From assembly GCA_009842325.1 (NCBI GenBank), contig VYFQ01000010.1, forward strand, positions 85,199 to 149,198: a DNA stretch of 64,000 nt, given 5' to 3'. The DNA is from Acidimicrobiaceae bacterium. GTDB lineage: Bacteria; Actinomycetota; Acidimicrobiia; Acidimicrobiales; Aldehydirespiratoraceae. The notes under the pieces were generated by a model. It worked only from the letters and a program-made list of their open reading frames with translations, was not told where the DNA came from and did no database searches. Both the position numbers and the translations under genes were made by a program. Shown one piece after another: positions 7,883 through 17,420 of the stretch (position 1 is the first letter of the stretch; each line of letters begins with the position of its first letter).

Positions 7883-9538
7883 TCAGGCCTCGTCAGAGCT
7901 CTGCGAGGCCTGACGCCGTCTCAGCGCGACTGCGCCCGCGACCGCAGCGGCGGCTGCGGCGACCCCTACGCCGACGCCGATAGCCGCGGTTGAGCCCTTG
8001 CCGTCTCCGCCGCGTTCGGGGGAAGCAGCCGCCAGCGTCTCCACGGGCGATGGGGTCCGAGCCTGGGGCTCAGTCGAGTCCAGTACCGGCGCGGGCTCGG
8101 GCTCGGCTACCGGCTCGGGCTCAACCTCGGGCTCGGCCACCGGCTCAGGCTCAACCTCGGGCTCGGCCGCGGCATCGGCCTCAACCTCGGGCTCAGGCTC
8201 AACCTCGGGCTCGGGCTCAACCTCGGGCTCGGCTACCGGCTCGGGCTCGGCTACCGGCTCGGGCTCAACCTCGGGCTCGGGCTCGGCCGCGGTATCGGAC
8301 TCCTCAGTGGCGATGCCGCGGAAGGGGCCGGTGATCTCATAGGTGATGCCGCCGATGTAGTCCGTTGTAGACAAGCCGTCGATGATCTCGCCGACCGCGC
8401 TGGGAGTCGGCCCTCGCTGGCTCGAGAAGTACAACCGGTCGCGGGCCGGGCTGAACACAGGTCCGGTGATCTCGGAGTGGTCCTGGCCGACCACGCGCAC
8501 GAACGGCGCCACCTGGCCGTCGGGCGTGATGATCACGATCTCCATGTTGCCGCCGTCCTCGGCCACGAACAGGTCTCCGGAGCCGGCATCGACGGTGATG
8601 TTGTCGACTCCGGTCAGCACGGCGGTGCCGTCCTCCACCGCCTGGGGGTCGGGCGACCAGATCAGCACATACCGCTGCGACCGCACGTTTATGGCGTGGA
8701 CCCGGTGGTCGAACTTGGTGGTGAAGTAGATCCAGTCGTCGTGGTACCAGATCCCCTCTGCACCCGGGAAGATCGTGGCCTCCTCCACCTGCTCTCGGGT
8801 CGGGAGATCCTGTGCCGACGGGTCGGGCACCGGCGTCCACGACACAGCCCCGTCGCCCGCCACCGTCGCCGCCTCTAGGAGGCCCTCGGACAGGTCCGGG
8901 TAGACGGCGGGGGTGTATCGGTACAGCACGCCCGCGGCCTGGTCCTCGGTGAGATAGAGCGACCGGCCGATCGGATCCACGGCCACCGCCTCGTGAGTGA
9001 AGTTTCCCATCGCCGGATGCGCTACCGCAGGGGTGGCGCCGGTCGGGTCACACTCCCAGACCAGCCCATCGCCGACGTAGGCCTCCTCACACGACAGCCA
9101 GGTCCGCCACGGGGTCGGGCCGCCGGCGCAATTCGAGTGGCTGCCCTCAAGGATCGGGTACGCGTCGAGCACCTCGCCCTGCGGAGAGAAGTGAATGGCG
9201 CTGGCGCCACCGCTGGCGGGCGCCATGAAGTTGAAGACCTCGCTGTTGCAGACGTAGTACCAGCCGCCGTTGCCGTCATCGAAGGTCGCGGCCCCGTCGG
9301 GGAATAGGCGCCAGCGGTACTCCGTGCCGGCCACCGGCTCCCCGGCCACAGCGACGACGCGCGCAGTGAACCCGTCGGGAACGACGACGCCATCCGCATT
9401 GGGCGCGAGCCCGTCGATCGAGCCGTAGGGAGACTCACCCGCCGACGCGGTCTGGGCCGCGGCGACTCTCACCGACGGAAGCAGGGCGGCGCCGGTGGCG
9501 CTTGCCACTCCAAGGCGCAGGAACCTCCGTCTGTCCAC
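7883..9538 (-). CDS. Tat-exported PhoX-like (DUF839) protein with Pro-Glu repeat and C-terminal anchor
   Basis: A 551-residue protein. The N-terminus RRRFLRLG followed by a hydrophobic stretch and AAAQ is a twin-arginine signal peptide. Residues about 35-410 resemble the DUF839/PhoX-like beta-propeller family (calcium-dependent alkaline phosphatases and relatives), with repeated [21 protein letters not shown] blades. Residues about 417-482 are an [14 protein letters not shown] repeat. The last 35 residues form a glycine/alanine membrane helix followed by RRR, looking like a cell-surface anchor. It lies between coxL and the XdhC gene on the same strand. Phosphatase activity is plausible but unproven. 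Confidence 0.8.
   Translation of the reverse strand: MDRRRFLRLGVASATGAALLPSVRVAAAQTASAGESPYGSIDGLAPNADGVVVPDGFTARVVAVAGEPVAGTEYRWRLFPDGAATFDDGNGGWYYVCNSEVFNFMAPASGGASAIHFSPQGEVLDAYPILEGSHSNCAGGPTPWRTWLSCEEAYVGDGLVWECDPTGATPAVAHPAMGNFTHEAVAVDPIGRSLYLTEDQAAGVLYRYTPAVYPDLSEGLLEAATVAGDGAVSWTPVPDPSAQDLPTREQVEEATIFPGAEGIWYHDDWIYFTTKFDHRVHAINVRSQRYVLIWSPDPQAVEDGTAVLTGVDNITVDAGSGDLFVAEDGGNMEIVIITPDGQVAPFVRVVGQDHSEITGPVFSPARDRLYFSSQRGPTPSAVGEIIDGLSTTDYIGGITYEITGPFRGIATEESDTAAEPEPEVEPEPVAEPEPVAEPEVEPEPEVEPEPEVEADAAAEPEVEPEPVAEPEVEPEPVAEPEPAPVLDSTEPQARTPSPVETLAAASPERGGDGKGSTAAIGVGVGVAAAAAAVAGAVALRRRQASQSSDEA
8093..8290. repeat. In-frame tandem repeat encoding Pro-Glu-rich spacer
   Basis: Short imperfect units built from GGCTCGGGCTC, GGCTCAACCTC and GGCTACC follow one another for about 200 bases inside the PhoX-like gene. 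They encode [18 protein letters not shown] sequence on the minus strand. Most unit changes keep the frame. The spacer probably holds the enzyme domain away from the membrane. Unit number could vary between strains by slippage. Confidence 0.8.
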
Positions 9539-9574
9539 AGCTCTAGCGCCTCTTGTCGAGCGTAAGGATGCGAA

Positions 9575-11932
<2,358 letters not shown>

Positions 11933-11945
11933 TGCTCGCTCCCTT

Positions 11946-12425
11946 TCAGCTGTCGCCGTTGGACGACGCCGCAGCCGCCGCGGCGGACTGGATGGCCTTG
12001 ACGATGTTCATGTAGCCGGTGCACCGGCACAGGTTCCCCGAGATGGCCCAGCGCACTTCGTCGTCGGACGGTGCCGGGTTCTCGTCGATCAGGGCCGCCC
12101 CCACCAGCATCATGGCCGGGGTGCAGAACCCGCACTGCAGACCGTGCTCATCGCTGAACGCCTGCTGGACCGGATGCAGCCCGTCGGCGGTCTTGAGGCC
12201 CTCAACGGTTGTCACCGACCGGCCGTCTGCCTGAACCGCCAGCATGGTGCACGACTTGACCGGGGTGCCGTCCACCAGAACGGTGCAGACCCCGCAGCTG
12301 GTGGTGTCGCAGCCGATGTGGGTGCCGGTCAGCCCGGCGCCGGTGCGGATGTGGTCGACCAGCAGCAGGCGAGGTTCGACATCGGCGGTGTGGTCGGTTC
12401 CGTTGATGTTGACCGTGATCTCCAT
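11946..12425 (-). CDS. coxS: Aerobic CO dehydrogenase small (2Fe-2S) subunit
   Basis: A 159-residue iron-sulfur subunit passing electrons from the molybdenum site to FAD. Cys39, 44, 47 and 59 form the plant-ferredoxin-type 2Fe-2S site. Cys98, 101, 132 and 134 (CGFC and CRC) form the second 2Fe-2S site. The length matches the family. The frame is open upstream to 13010, but that part lies inside coxM, so the ATG at 12425 is the start. It sits 11 bases after coxM and 13 before coxL. Confidence 0.95.
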   Translation of the reverse strand: MEITVNINGTDHTADVEPRLLLVDHIRTGAGLTGTHIGCDTTSCGVCTVLVDGTPVKSCTMLAVQADGRSVTTVEGLKTADGLHPVQQAFSDEHGLQCGFCTPAMMLVGAALIDENPAPSDDEVRWAISGNLCRCTGYMNIVKAIQSAAAAAASSNGDS

Positions 12426-12436
12426 GTCTCCCCCTC

Positions 12437-13297
12437 TCAGGCCTGGGCCTGCTCGGCTGCGGCCGCGAGGGCCCTGCCGGTGAACGCAGCCACGACTTGG
12501 CGCTTCCATCGCGCCGAGCCCCGCACGTCGTCGCGGGGATCGGCGGCCGCCGCGGCGGCCGCGCCCGCTTCGGCGAACAGCTCGGCGGTCGGTGCGTTGC
12601 CCACCAGCAGCGCCTCGGCCTCGGTGGCCTTGCGGTTGATGGGCGCCACCGATGTCATGGCCACGCCCGCCGCCGAGATGGTGCCGTCGGCGGCGAGCTC
12701 GAGATGGGCGGCCACTCCGACGGTGGCGTAGTCGCCTACCTTGCGTTCCAGCTTCTGGTAGGAGCCGCCGGAGCGACCCGACGGCACCGGGATGTGCACC
12801 GCGGTCACCATCTCGTCGTCGTTGAGCGAATTCGTGAAGAAGTCCTGCACGAAATCGCCGATGGCGATGGAGCGCGACCCCGACGGCCCCTGGGCGATCA
12901 CGTCGGCGCCGGTGGCCAGCAGCACCGAGTTCCAGTCGCCCTCCGGGTCGCAGTGGGCCACCGACCCGCACAGGGTGCCGAGATTGCGCACCAGCGGGTC
13001 GGAGATCCAAGGGGCGGCCGATGCCACCGCGCCGGATACCGCATCGGAGGCGGCGATATCGGCGTGACGGACCAGCGCCCCCACGCGCAGATGGCCGTTG
13101 TGGTGCTCGATGGCGTCGAGACCGGCGATCCGGTTGATGTCCACCAGCTTCGACGGCGTCGCGAATCGAAGCTTCATCATCGGCAGCAGGCTCTGCCCGC
13201 CGGCAAGGAACCGGGTCTCGTCACCCCCCTCGGCCTTTGCGGCAATGGCCTCCTCCACTGACGAGGCTGCTACGTAGTCGAACTGGGCGGGCAGCAT
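12437..13297 (-). CDS. coxM: Aerobic CO dehydrogenase medium (FAD) subunit
   Basis: A 286-residue flavoprotein subunit carrying FAD, which accepts electrons from CoxS and passes them to the respiratory chain. The FAD-binding motifs AGGQSLLP (about 32-39) and TLCGSVAHCDPEGDW (about 107-121) are both present, as in CoxM/CutM. The N-terminus MLPAQFDYVAASSVEEA is typical. First gene of the minus-strand coxMSL operon, divergent from the MFS operon at 13423. Confidence 0.95.
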   Translation of the reverse strand: MLPAQFDYVAASSVEEAIAAKAEGGDETRFLAGGQSLLPMMKLRFATPSKLVDINRIAGLDAIEHHNGHLRVGALVRHADIAASDAVSGAVASAAPWISDPLVRNLGTLCGSVAHCDPEGDWNSVLLATGADVIAQGPSGSRSIAIGDFVQDFFTNSLNDDEMVTAVHIPVPSGRSGGSYQKLERKVGDYATVGVAAHLELAADGTISAAGVAMTSVAPINRKATEAEALLVGNAPTAELFAEAGAAAAAAADPRDDVRGSARWKRQVVAAFTGRALAAAAEQAQA

Positions 13298-13422
13298 CCT
13301 GGACCCCCATTCGTCGCGGTCCGCGCAGATGCACGCGGGGCGCGGACATTACACGACCAACGGCTGTCCCGCTCATGCGGGCAGACCTCGGAGCGGCGAC
13401 ACGGTCAAAGGTACGCTGACGG
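13298..13422. promoter_or_regulatory. Divergent promoter region between coxM and the MFS operon
   Basis: This 125-base gap must hold both promoters. On the minus strand TAATGT (13346-13351) is a possible -10 for cox. On the plus strand TACGCT (13412-13417) ends five bases before the ATG at 13423, so the MFS transcript may be leaderless. A short perfect hairpin CCCGC-TCAT-GCGGG (13368-13381) lies between them and could be an operator. All assignments are by eye. Confidence 0.4.
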
Positions 13423-14661
13423 ATGCGCGCCGCCGGATCCCCGAAGCCTCCGGGGCGGTTCGCGGCGCTCGGCAACCGCCACTTCCGGTTGCTCTTCGTG
13501 GGTGGGCTGTTCACGTTCCTCACCATGCAGGTGGCCGGCATCGCCCGGGCCTGGCTCGCGTTCGAACTCACCGGCAGCAACACCGGCCTCGGGGGCGTGA
13601 TGCTGGCCTTCGGATTCTGCAGCATCATCGCCATCCCCTACGGGGGCGTGATCTCGGATCGCTTCCCTAAGCGCACCGTGCTCCTGGTGGCAGGCGTTCT
13701 GCAGACTGCGACCCCCGTCTGCCTGGGCGTGGTGGTGGCCACCGGAACCGAGACGTACTGGATCCTGATAGCGGCCAGCGTTGTCCAGGGCGGCGTCATC
13801 TCGATCCTGGCACCGGCCCGGCTCTCCTTCATCTCCGAGATCGTCGGCCGGGAGGCCATCACCAACGCGGTGTTCCTCTCGATGTCCACCGTGCAGTTGG
13901 CCCGGGTTGCCGGCCCGGCCTCGGCCGGCGTCTTGATCGGTGTGGCCTTCTTCGGCCTGGCCGGCGTCTTCTTCGCCGCGGGCGTACTCGGGATCCTGAG
14001 CGTGGCGCTGCTGATCGGCCTCCCCCGGGGAACGCCGGCGAGCCACTCGGGTCGCAGCGCGCTGGGCGACATCGCCGATGGCTTGAGATTCGTTCGCTCC
14101 CGCCCGGACCTCGTGCACCTGCTACTGGTGTCGTTCGGGGTGGTGCTGATCGGCTTCCCCCACATGGCGTTCCTGCCGGTGGTGGCCGAGCAGGTCCACA
14201 ACAGTGGATCGACCGGCTTCGGCTTCCTCAACGCGGCCGCGGCCGTGGGCGCCGCGGTGGGATCCATCTCGCTGGCGAACCTCGAGCGGAGGAGGCTGCG
14301 CCCGTTCCAGACTCGCAGCGGCCTGGCCTTCGGCGCCTCGCTGGCCGTGTTCGCAGTGATGCCCGGCTTCTACGCCGCGCTGGCGGTGATGGCAGTGGTG
14401 GGAGCCACGTCCAGCGTGTTCCAGGCGCTCAACAACTCCATGCTGCTCACATCGACACCGGTCGAGTACCACGGACGGGTCCAGAGCCTGCTGATGCTCA
14501 GCTTCTCGGGCTTCGCCATAGCGGCCCTGCCCATCGGAATCGTGGCCGACGCCATCGGGATCCGCACGACCCTGGTAGTGCTCGGTGTGCTGGTGATCGC
14601 GGTGATGACGGTGGCCCGGATTGTCGAGCCGCGCAGCATGCCCGAGGAGACAACACTATGA
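13423..14661 (+). CDS. MFS transporter
   Basis: A 412-residue major facilitator with about twelve predicted membrane helices. A GGVISDRFPKR loop between helices 2 and 3 is a good match to MFS motif A. The overall pattern resembles the enterobactin-exporter-like (MFS_3) group, suggesting efflux. It is first in an operon of four plus-strand genes. Its stop at 14661 overlaps an ATG of the next gene (ATGA). No ribosome site is visible, and a -10-like TACGCT lies five bases upstream. Confidence 0.88.
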   Translation: MRAAGSPKPPGRFAALGNRHFRLLFVGGLFTFLTMQVAGIARAWLAFELTGSNTGLGGVMLAFGFCSIIAIPYGGVISDRFPKRTVLLVAGVLQTATPVCLGVVVATGTETYWILIAASVVQGGVISILAPARLSFISEIVGREAITNAVFLSMSTVQLARVAGPASAGVLIGVAFFGLAGVFFAAGVLGILSVALLIGLPRGTPASHSGRSALGDIADGLRFVRSRPDLVHLLLVSFGVVLIGFPHMAFLPVVAEQVHNSGSTGFGFLNAAAAVGAAVGSISLANLERRRLRPFQTRSGLAFGASLAVFAVMPGFYAALAVMAVVGATSSVFQALNNSMLLTSTPVEYHGRVQSLLMLSFSGFAIAALPIGIVADAIGIRTTLVVLGVLVIAVMTVARIVEPRSMPEETTL

Positions 14662-14678
14662 GTAGAGAGGAGGCAGCC

Positions 14679-15089
14679 ATGGCCGGCGATACGGACAGCG
14701 ATCATGCCGCGGGCGCGGCTTCCGCCGAGTCGGTGGTGCGCGCCTACTGGGAGAGGGTCTGGCTCGAGCAGGATCTCGACGCGCTGGAAGACCTGGTGAC
14801 CGACCCGGTCGTGCGCCACACCGCCGAAGGCACGCAGTCCCTGACCCGCCACCAGTACCGTCGACGACTCGCCGACGCCTTCGAGGCTGTCCGGGCCACC
14901 GAGGTGCGCATCGACTCCGTCACCGCCGACGGCCTCACGGTATGGATCCGGCTCACACTGCGAGGGGTGAGCCTGGCCACTGCGGCACCGATGTCGCTGG
15001 CCTGGTTGGGGCAATACCGGATCGAGGGCGGGCGCATAGCCGAGCTGTGGGCACTTCACCAGCCCGGCACCGACTGGTCGGCACGATGA
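14679..15089 (+). CDS. SnoaL-like/NTF2-fold protein
   Basis: A 136-residue protein with the small alpha+beta cone pattern of SnoaL-like polyketide cyclases and ester-cyclase relatives (YWERVWLEQDLDALEDLVTD start, and a central RHQYRRRLADAF helix). AGAGGAGGCAGCC directly before the ATG at 14679 makes that the favoured start. An ATG at 14658 overlapping the previous stop would add seven residues. Such proteins are often isomerases, cyclases or binding proteins; the role here is unknown. It overlaps the next gene by four bases. Confidence 0.72.
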   Translation: MAGDTDSDHAAGAASAESVVRAYWERVWLEQDLDALEDLVTDPVVRHTAEGTQSLTRHQYRRRLADAFEAVRATEVRIDSVTADGLTVWIRLTLRGVSLATAAPMSLAWLGQYRIEGGRIAELWALHQPGTDWSAR

Positions 15090-15598
15090 GCGGCGGCGCG
15101 ACCATCCGGCACCTTGATGACCCTGCTGTTCCGTGGCAGCGGGTCAAGGCGCAGCGCAACGCTGACGACACCGAGTCGTCGGTTTGGGAGAAATGGTTCG
15201 CCTTCCGCGCCGACCCGCCCTACCTGTCGCTCTATGCCCGCTACGACCCCGGCATGGTGGTGCGGCGCCACGGCCACCGCTCTCCGCACGTCGTGTTCGT
15301 GCTGGAGGGAGAGATCCTCGTGGGCGACGAGCTCTGCGAGGCCGGCACCCACATCGAGTTGCCCGAAGGCGCACAGTTCGGTCCGCTCGTCGCCGGGGAG
15401 GCGGGATGCGCCCTCTTCGAGGTGATGTTGGGCGACCCCCGCAGCTGGAGCGACGACCCGGATGCCTTCGCCGACGCCTGCTCGGAGCGCGGGGTCACCC
15501 CGCTGCCCGACCCTGAGATCGACTTCCCGGACTGGCTCGCCGACGAGCGGAGCCGCTGGCTCGACTCCGTTGCCACCGGCACAGAGCCAGAGGAGTGA
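15086..15598 (+). CDS. Cupin-domain protein
   Basis: A 170-residue protein with one cupin barrel: the first metal-binding motif region reads RRHGHRSPHVVFVLEGE, and PEGAQFGP lies in the second half. Cupins of this size are metal-binding enzymes or ligand sensors. The frame is open upstream to 14942, but that lies inside the SnoaL-like gene. The ATG at 15086 overlaps the previous stop (ATGA) and is the likely coupled start. The third gene of the operon. Confidence 0.75.
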   Translation: MSGGATIRHLDDPAVPWQRVKAQRNADDTESSVWEKWFAFRADPPYLSLYARYDPGMVVRRHGHRSPHVVFVLEGEILVGDELCEAGTHIELPEGAQFGPLVAGEAGCALFEVMLGDPRSWSDDPDAFADACSERGVTPLPDPEIDFPDWLADERSRWLDSVATGTEPEE

Positions 15599-16338
15599 GC
15601 ACCGCCGAGCTGATCGTGGTCGGCGTGGCCTCGGCGCTCGCCATGCTGGCCAAGAGCGCCACCGGGCTCGGCTACCCGCTGATCGCCATACCGATCCTGG
15701 CGCCCCTCATCGGCATCGAGACGGCGGTGGCGGCCATAACTCTTCCCAACGCCGCAGCCAACATGCTGGTCGGCTGGCGCACCCGCCACGCCCGTTCCGA
15801 AGCGCGCGACGTGTCGGTGCTGTCGGCGACGTCGGCCGTGGGGGCGGTGGCCGGCACGTTCGTCCTGGTGTCGGCGCCCGAACGGCCTCTCCTGATCGTG
15901 CTGGCCGCCGCGGTGCTGCTGTTCGTGGTCAGGTCGCTGTGGTTCGGCGACATCACCGTGCCAGCGGAGGCGGCCCGGCGGGCCTCGCCGGCCGTCGGTC
16001 TCATCTCGGGCGTGATGCAGGGGGCCGTGGGCGTGTCGGGGCCGATCATCGGCTCGTGGCTCTACGCCTACCGGCTGCCCCGCGACGCCTATATCTTCGC
16101 GTTGTCGGTCCTGTTCCTGATCGCCGGCCTGGCCCAGATCTCCTCCCTGGCCTCCATCGGCGCCTATGACTCGGACCGGTTGATCGCGGCTGCGATCGGC
16201 TTCGGGCCGGTGCTGGCCATGCTGCCCATCGGTGAGCGCCTGCGGGCCAGGCTGTCGGGCTCGCAGTTCGACCGGGTAGTGCTGGGATTGCTGGCGGCCG
16301 CAGGAGTGACCCTGGTGGTCCGGGCCTTCACCGGCTAG
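15595..16338 (+). CDS. TauE/SafE-family membrane permease
   Basis: A 247-residue protein with about eight hydrophobic helices. The duplicated motifs of the family are visible (KSATGLGYPLIAIPIL in the first half; SGVMQGAVGVSGPIIGSW in the second). The family exports or imports sulfite, sulfoacetate and other organosulfur or carboxylate anions. The GTG at 15595 overlaps the cupin stop (GTGA). It is last in the operon, so the operon may handle an anionic small molecule (inference). Confidence 0.85.
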   Translation: MSTAELIVVGVASALAMLAKSATGLGYPLIAIPILAPLIGIETAVAAITLPNAAANMLVGWRTRHARSEARDVSVLSATSAVGAVAGTFVLVSAPERPLLIVLAAAVLLFVVRSLWFGDITVPAEAARRASPAVGLISGVMQGAVGVSGPIIGSWLYAYRLPRDAYIFALSVLFLIAGLAQISSLASIGAYDSDRLIAAAIGFGPVLAMLPIGERLRARLSGSQFDRVVLGLLAAAGVTLVVRAFTG

Positions 16339-16366
16339 CGACGCGAGACGAGCCCGGCTGGTCCGG

Positions 16367-17350
16367 CTACTGATCGTCGGTCGGCTCCGGGTCGGACCGG
16401 CGGCGACCTCCACGACGCCAAGCGCCGACGCGGCGTCCCTGACCGGCCTCGGTGGTGTCCAGGCCGGGGTACTCGACGCGCACATCGCCGACATTGCCTC
16501 CATACAGCCGGTCCGGGCGGTGCTGGCCGCTCCAAACCGTCACCTGCGGGAAGGCGATGGTGATGGAGGCGGCTGCGAACGCCTGATGAATGGCCAGCAC
16601 CAGGTCGTGTCGGGTGGCCAGTTCGGAGGGAACGTCGCTGGCATGCCAGTAGAGCACGTTGAACCCGATGCTGGAATCGCCGAAGCCGTCGAGGTTCACC
16701 GCCGGCTCCGGATCCGCCAACACCCGGGGCACCCGGTCGAGAGCCTCGTAGATGGCGTCGGTCGCCTGCTGGAGATCGGTGTCGTAGGCCACCCCCACGG
16801 CCAGCGAACTCCGCCTCACCGTCTCTCGGGTGAGGTTGACGATGGTGGCCGCGGCCACATTGGCATTGGGGATCCGGATGTGGGTGCCGTCGAGGCCGCG
16901 GATCTGGGTAGTGCGGGAGTCGATGTCCTCGACCACACCCAAGCGCCCGTCGAGCTCGACGGTGTCGCCCACCGTGTAGGGCCGGCGGGCCTGCAGGATC
17001 AGCGACGACACGAAGTTGCCGACAACGCCCTGGAGGGCCAGCGCGAGCACCAGACCGCCGAGGCCCAGCGCTCCGAGCAGCGGGCCCACCCGCACTCCCA
17101 GCACGGTGAGCGCGTACGACAGCCCGACAACAAACACCGCGTAGCCCAGGAAACGCGACGTGAGGATGGCGGCGAAGCCGTGACCAATGCCTCGGGACAC
17201 GGTCCGGCGGAGGATCTTGGACAGCGATATCGCCAGCACGACGGTGGCGACCAGCACGATCCCGGCCTTGATCCAGTCGGTGTGGGTCAACGGATCGTGC
17301 AGCAGGGCCTCGCTGTCGGCTTGGGCCAGCACGCCGATGAACTGCCTCAT
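16367..17350 (-). CDS. MscS-family mechanosensitive ion channel
   Basis: A 327-residue small-conductance channel that opens under membrane tension to release solutes in osmotic downshock. Three N-terminal helices lie at about 28-120; the pore helix contains GLGGLVLALALQGVVGNF. The MscS beta domain follows (RRPYTVGDTVELDG, IPNANVAAATIVN). The last 40 residues are a charged tail with RRGGRRR. It is convergent with the TauE operon and follows the first Liv module on the minus strand. Confidence 0.92.
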   Translation of the reverse strand: MRQFIGVLAQADSEALLHDPLTHTDWIKAGIVLVATVVLAISLSKILRRTVSRGIGHGFAAILTSRFLGYAVFVVGLSYALTVLGVRVGPLLGALGLGGLVLALALQGVVGNFVSSLILQARRPYTVGDTVELDGRLGVVEDIDSRTTQIRGLDGTHIRIPNANVAAATIVNLTRETVRRSSLAVGVAYDTDLQQATDAIYEALDRVPRVLADPEPAVNLDGFGDSSIGFNVLYWHASDVPSELATRHDLVLAIHQAFAAASITIAFPQVTVWSGQHRPDRLYGGNVGDVRVEYPGLDTTEAGQGRRVGAWRRGGRRRSDPEPTDDQ

Positions 17351-17420
17351 CAGCGATCAAGTCTGTCATGCCGGCCCGCCGCCGTCCCTGACCGGACCGC
17401 CGAGGCGGTTGCGGCGCGAG

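Noticed and set aside
8093..8290. Repeat region considered as a CRISPR-like array
   Set aside because: Units are short, have no unique spacers and encode an in-frame Pro-Glu stretch.
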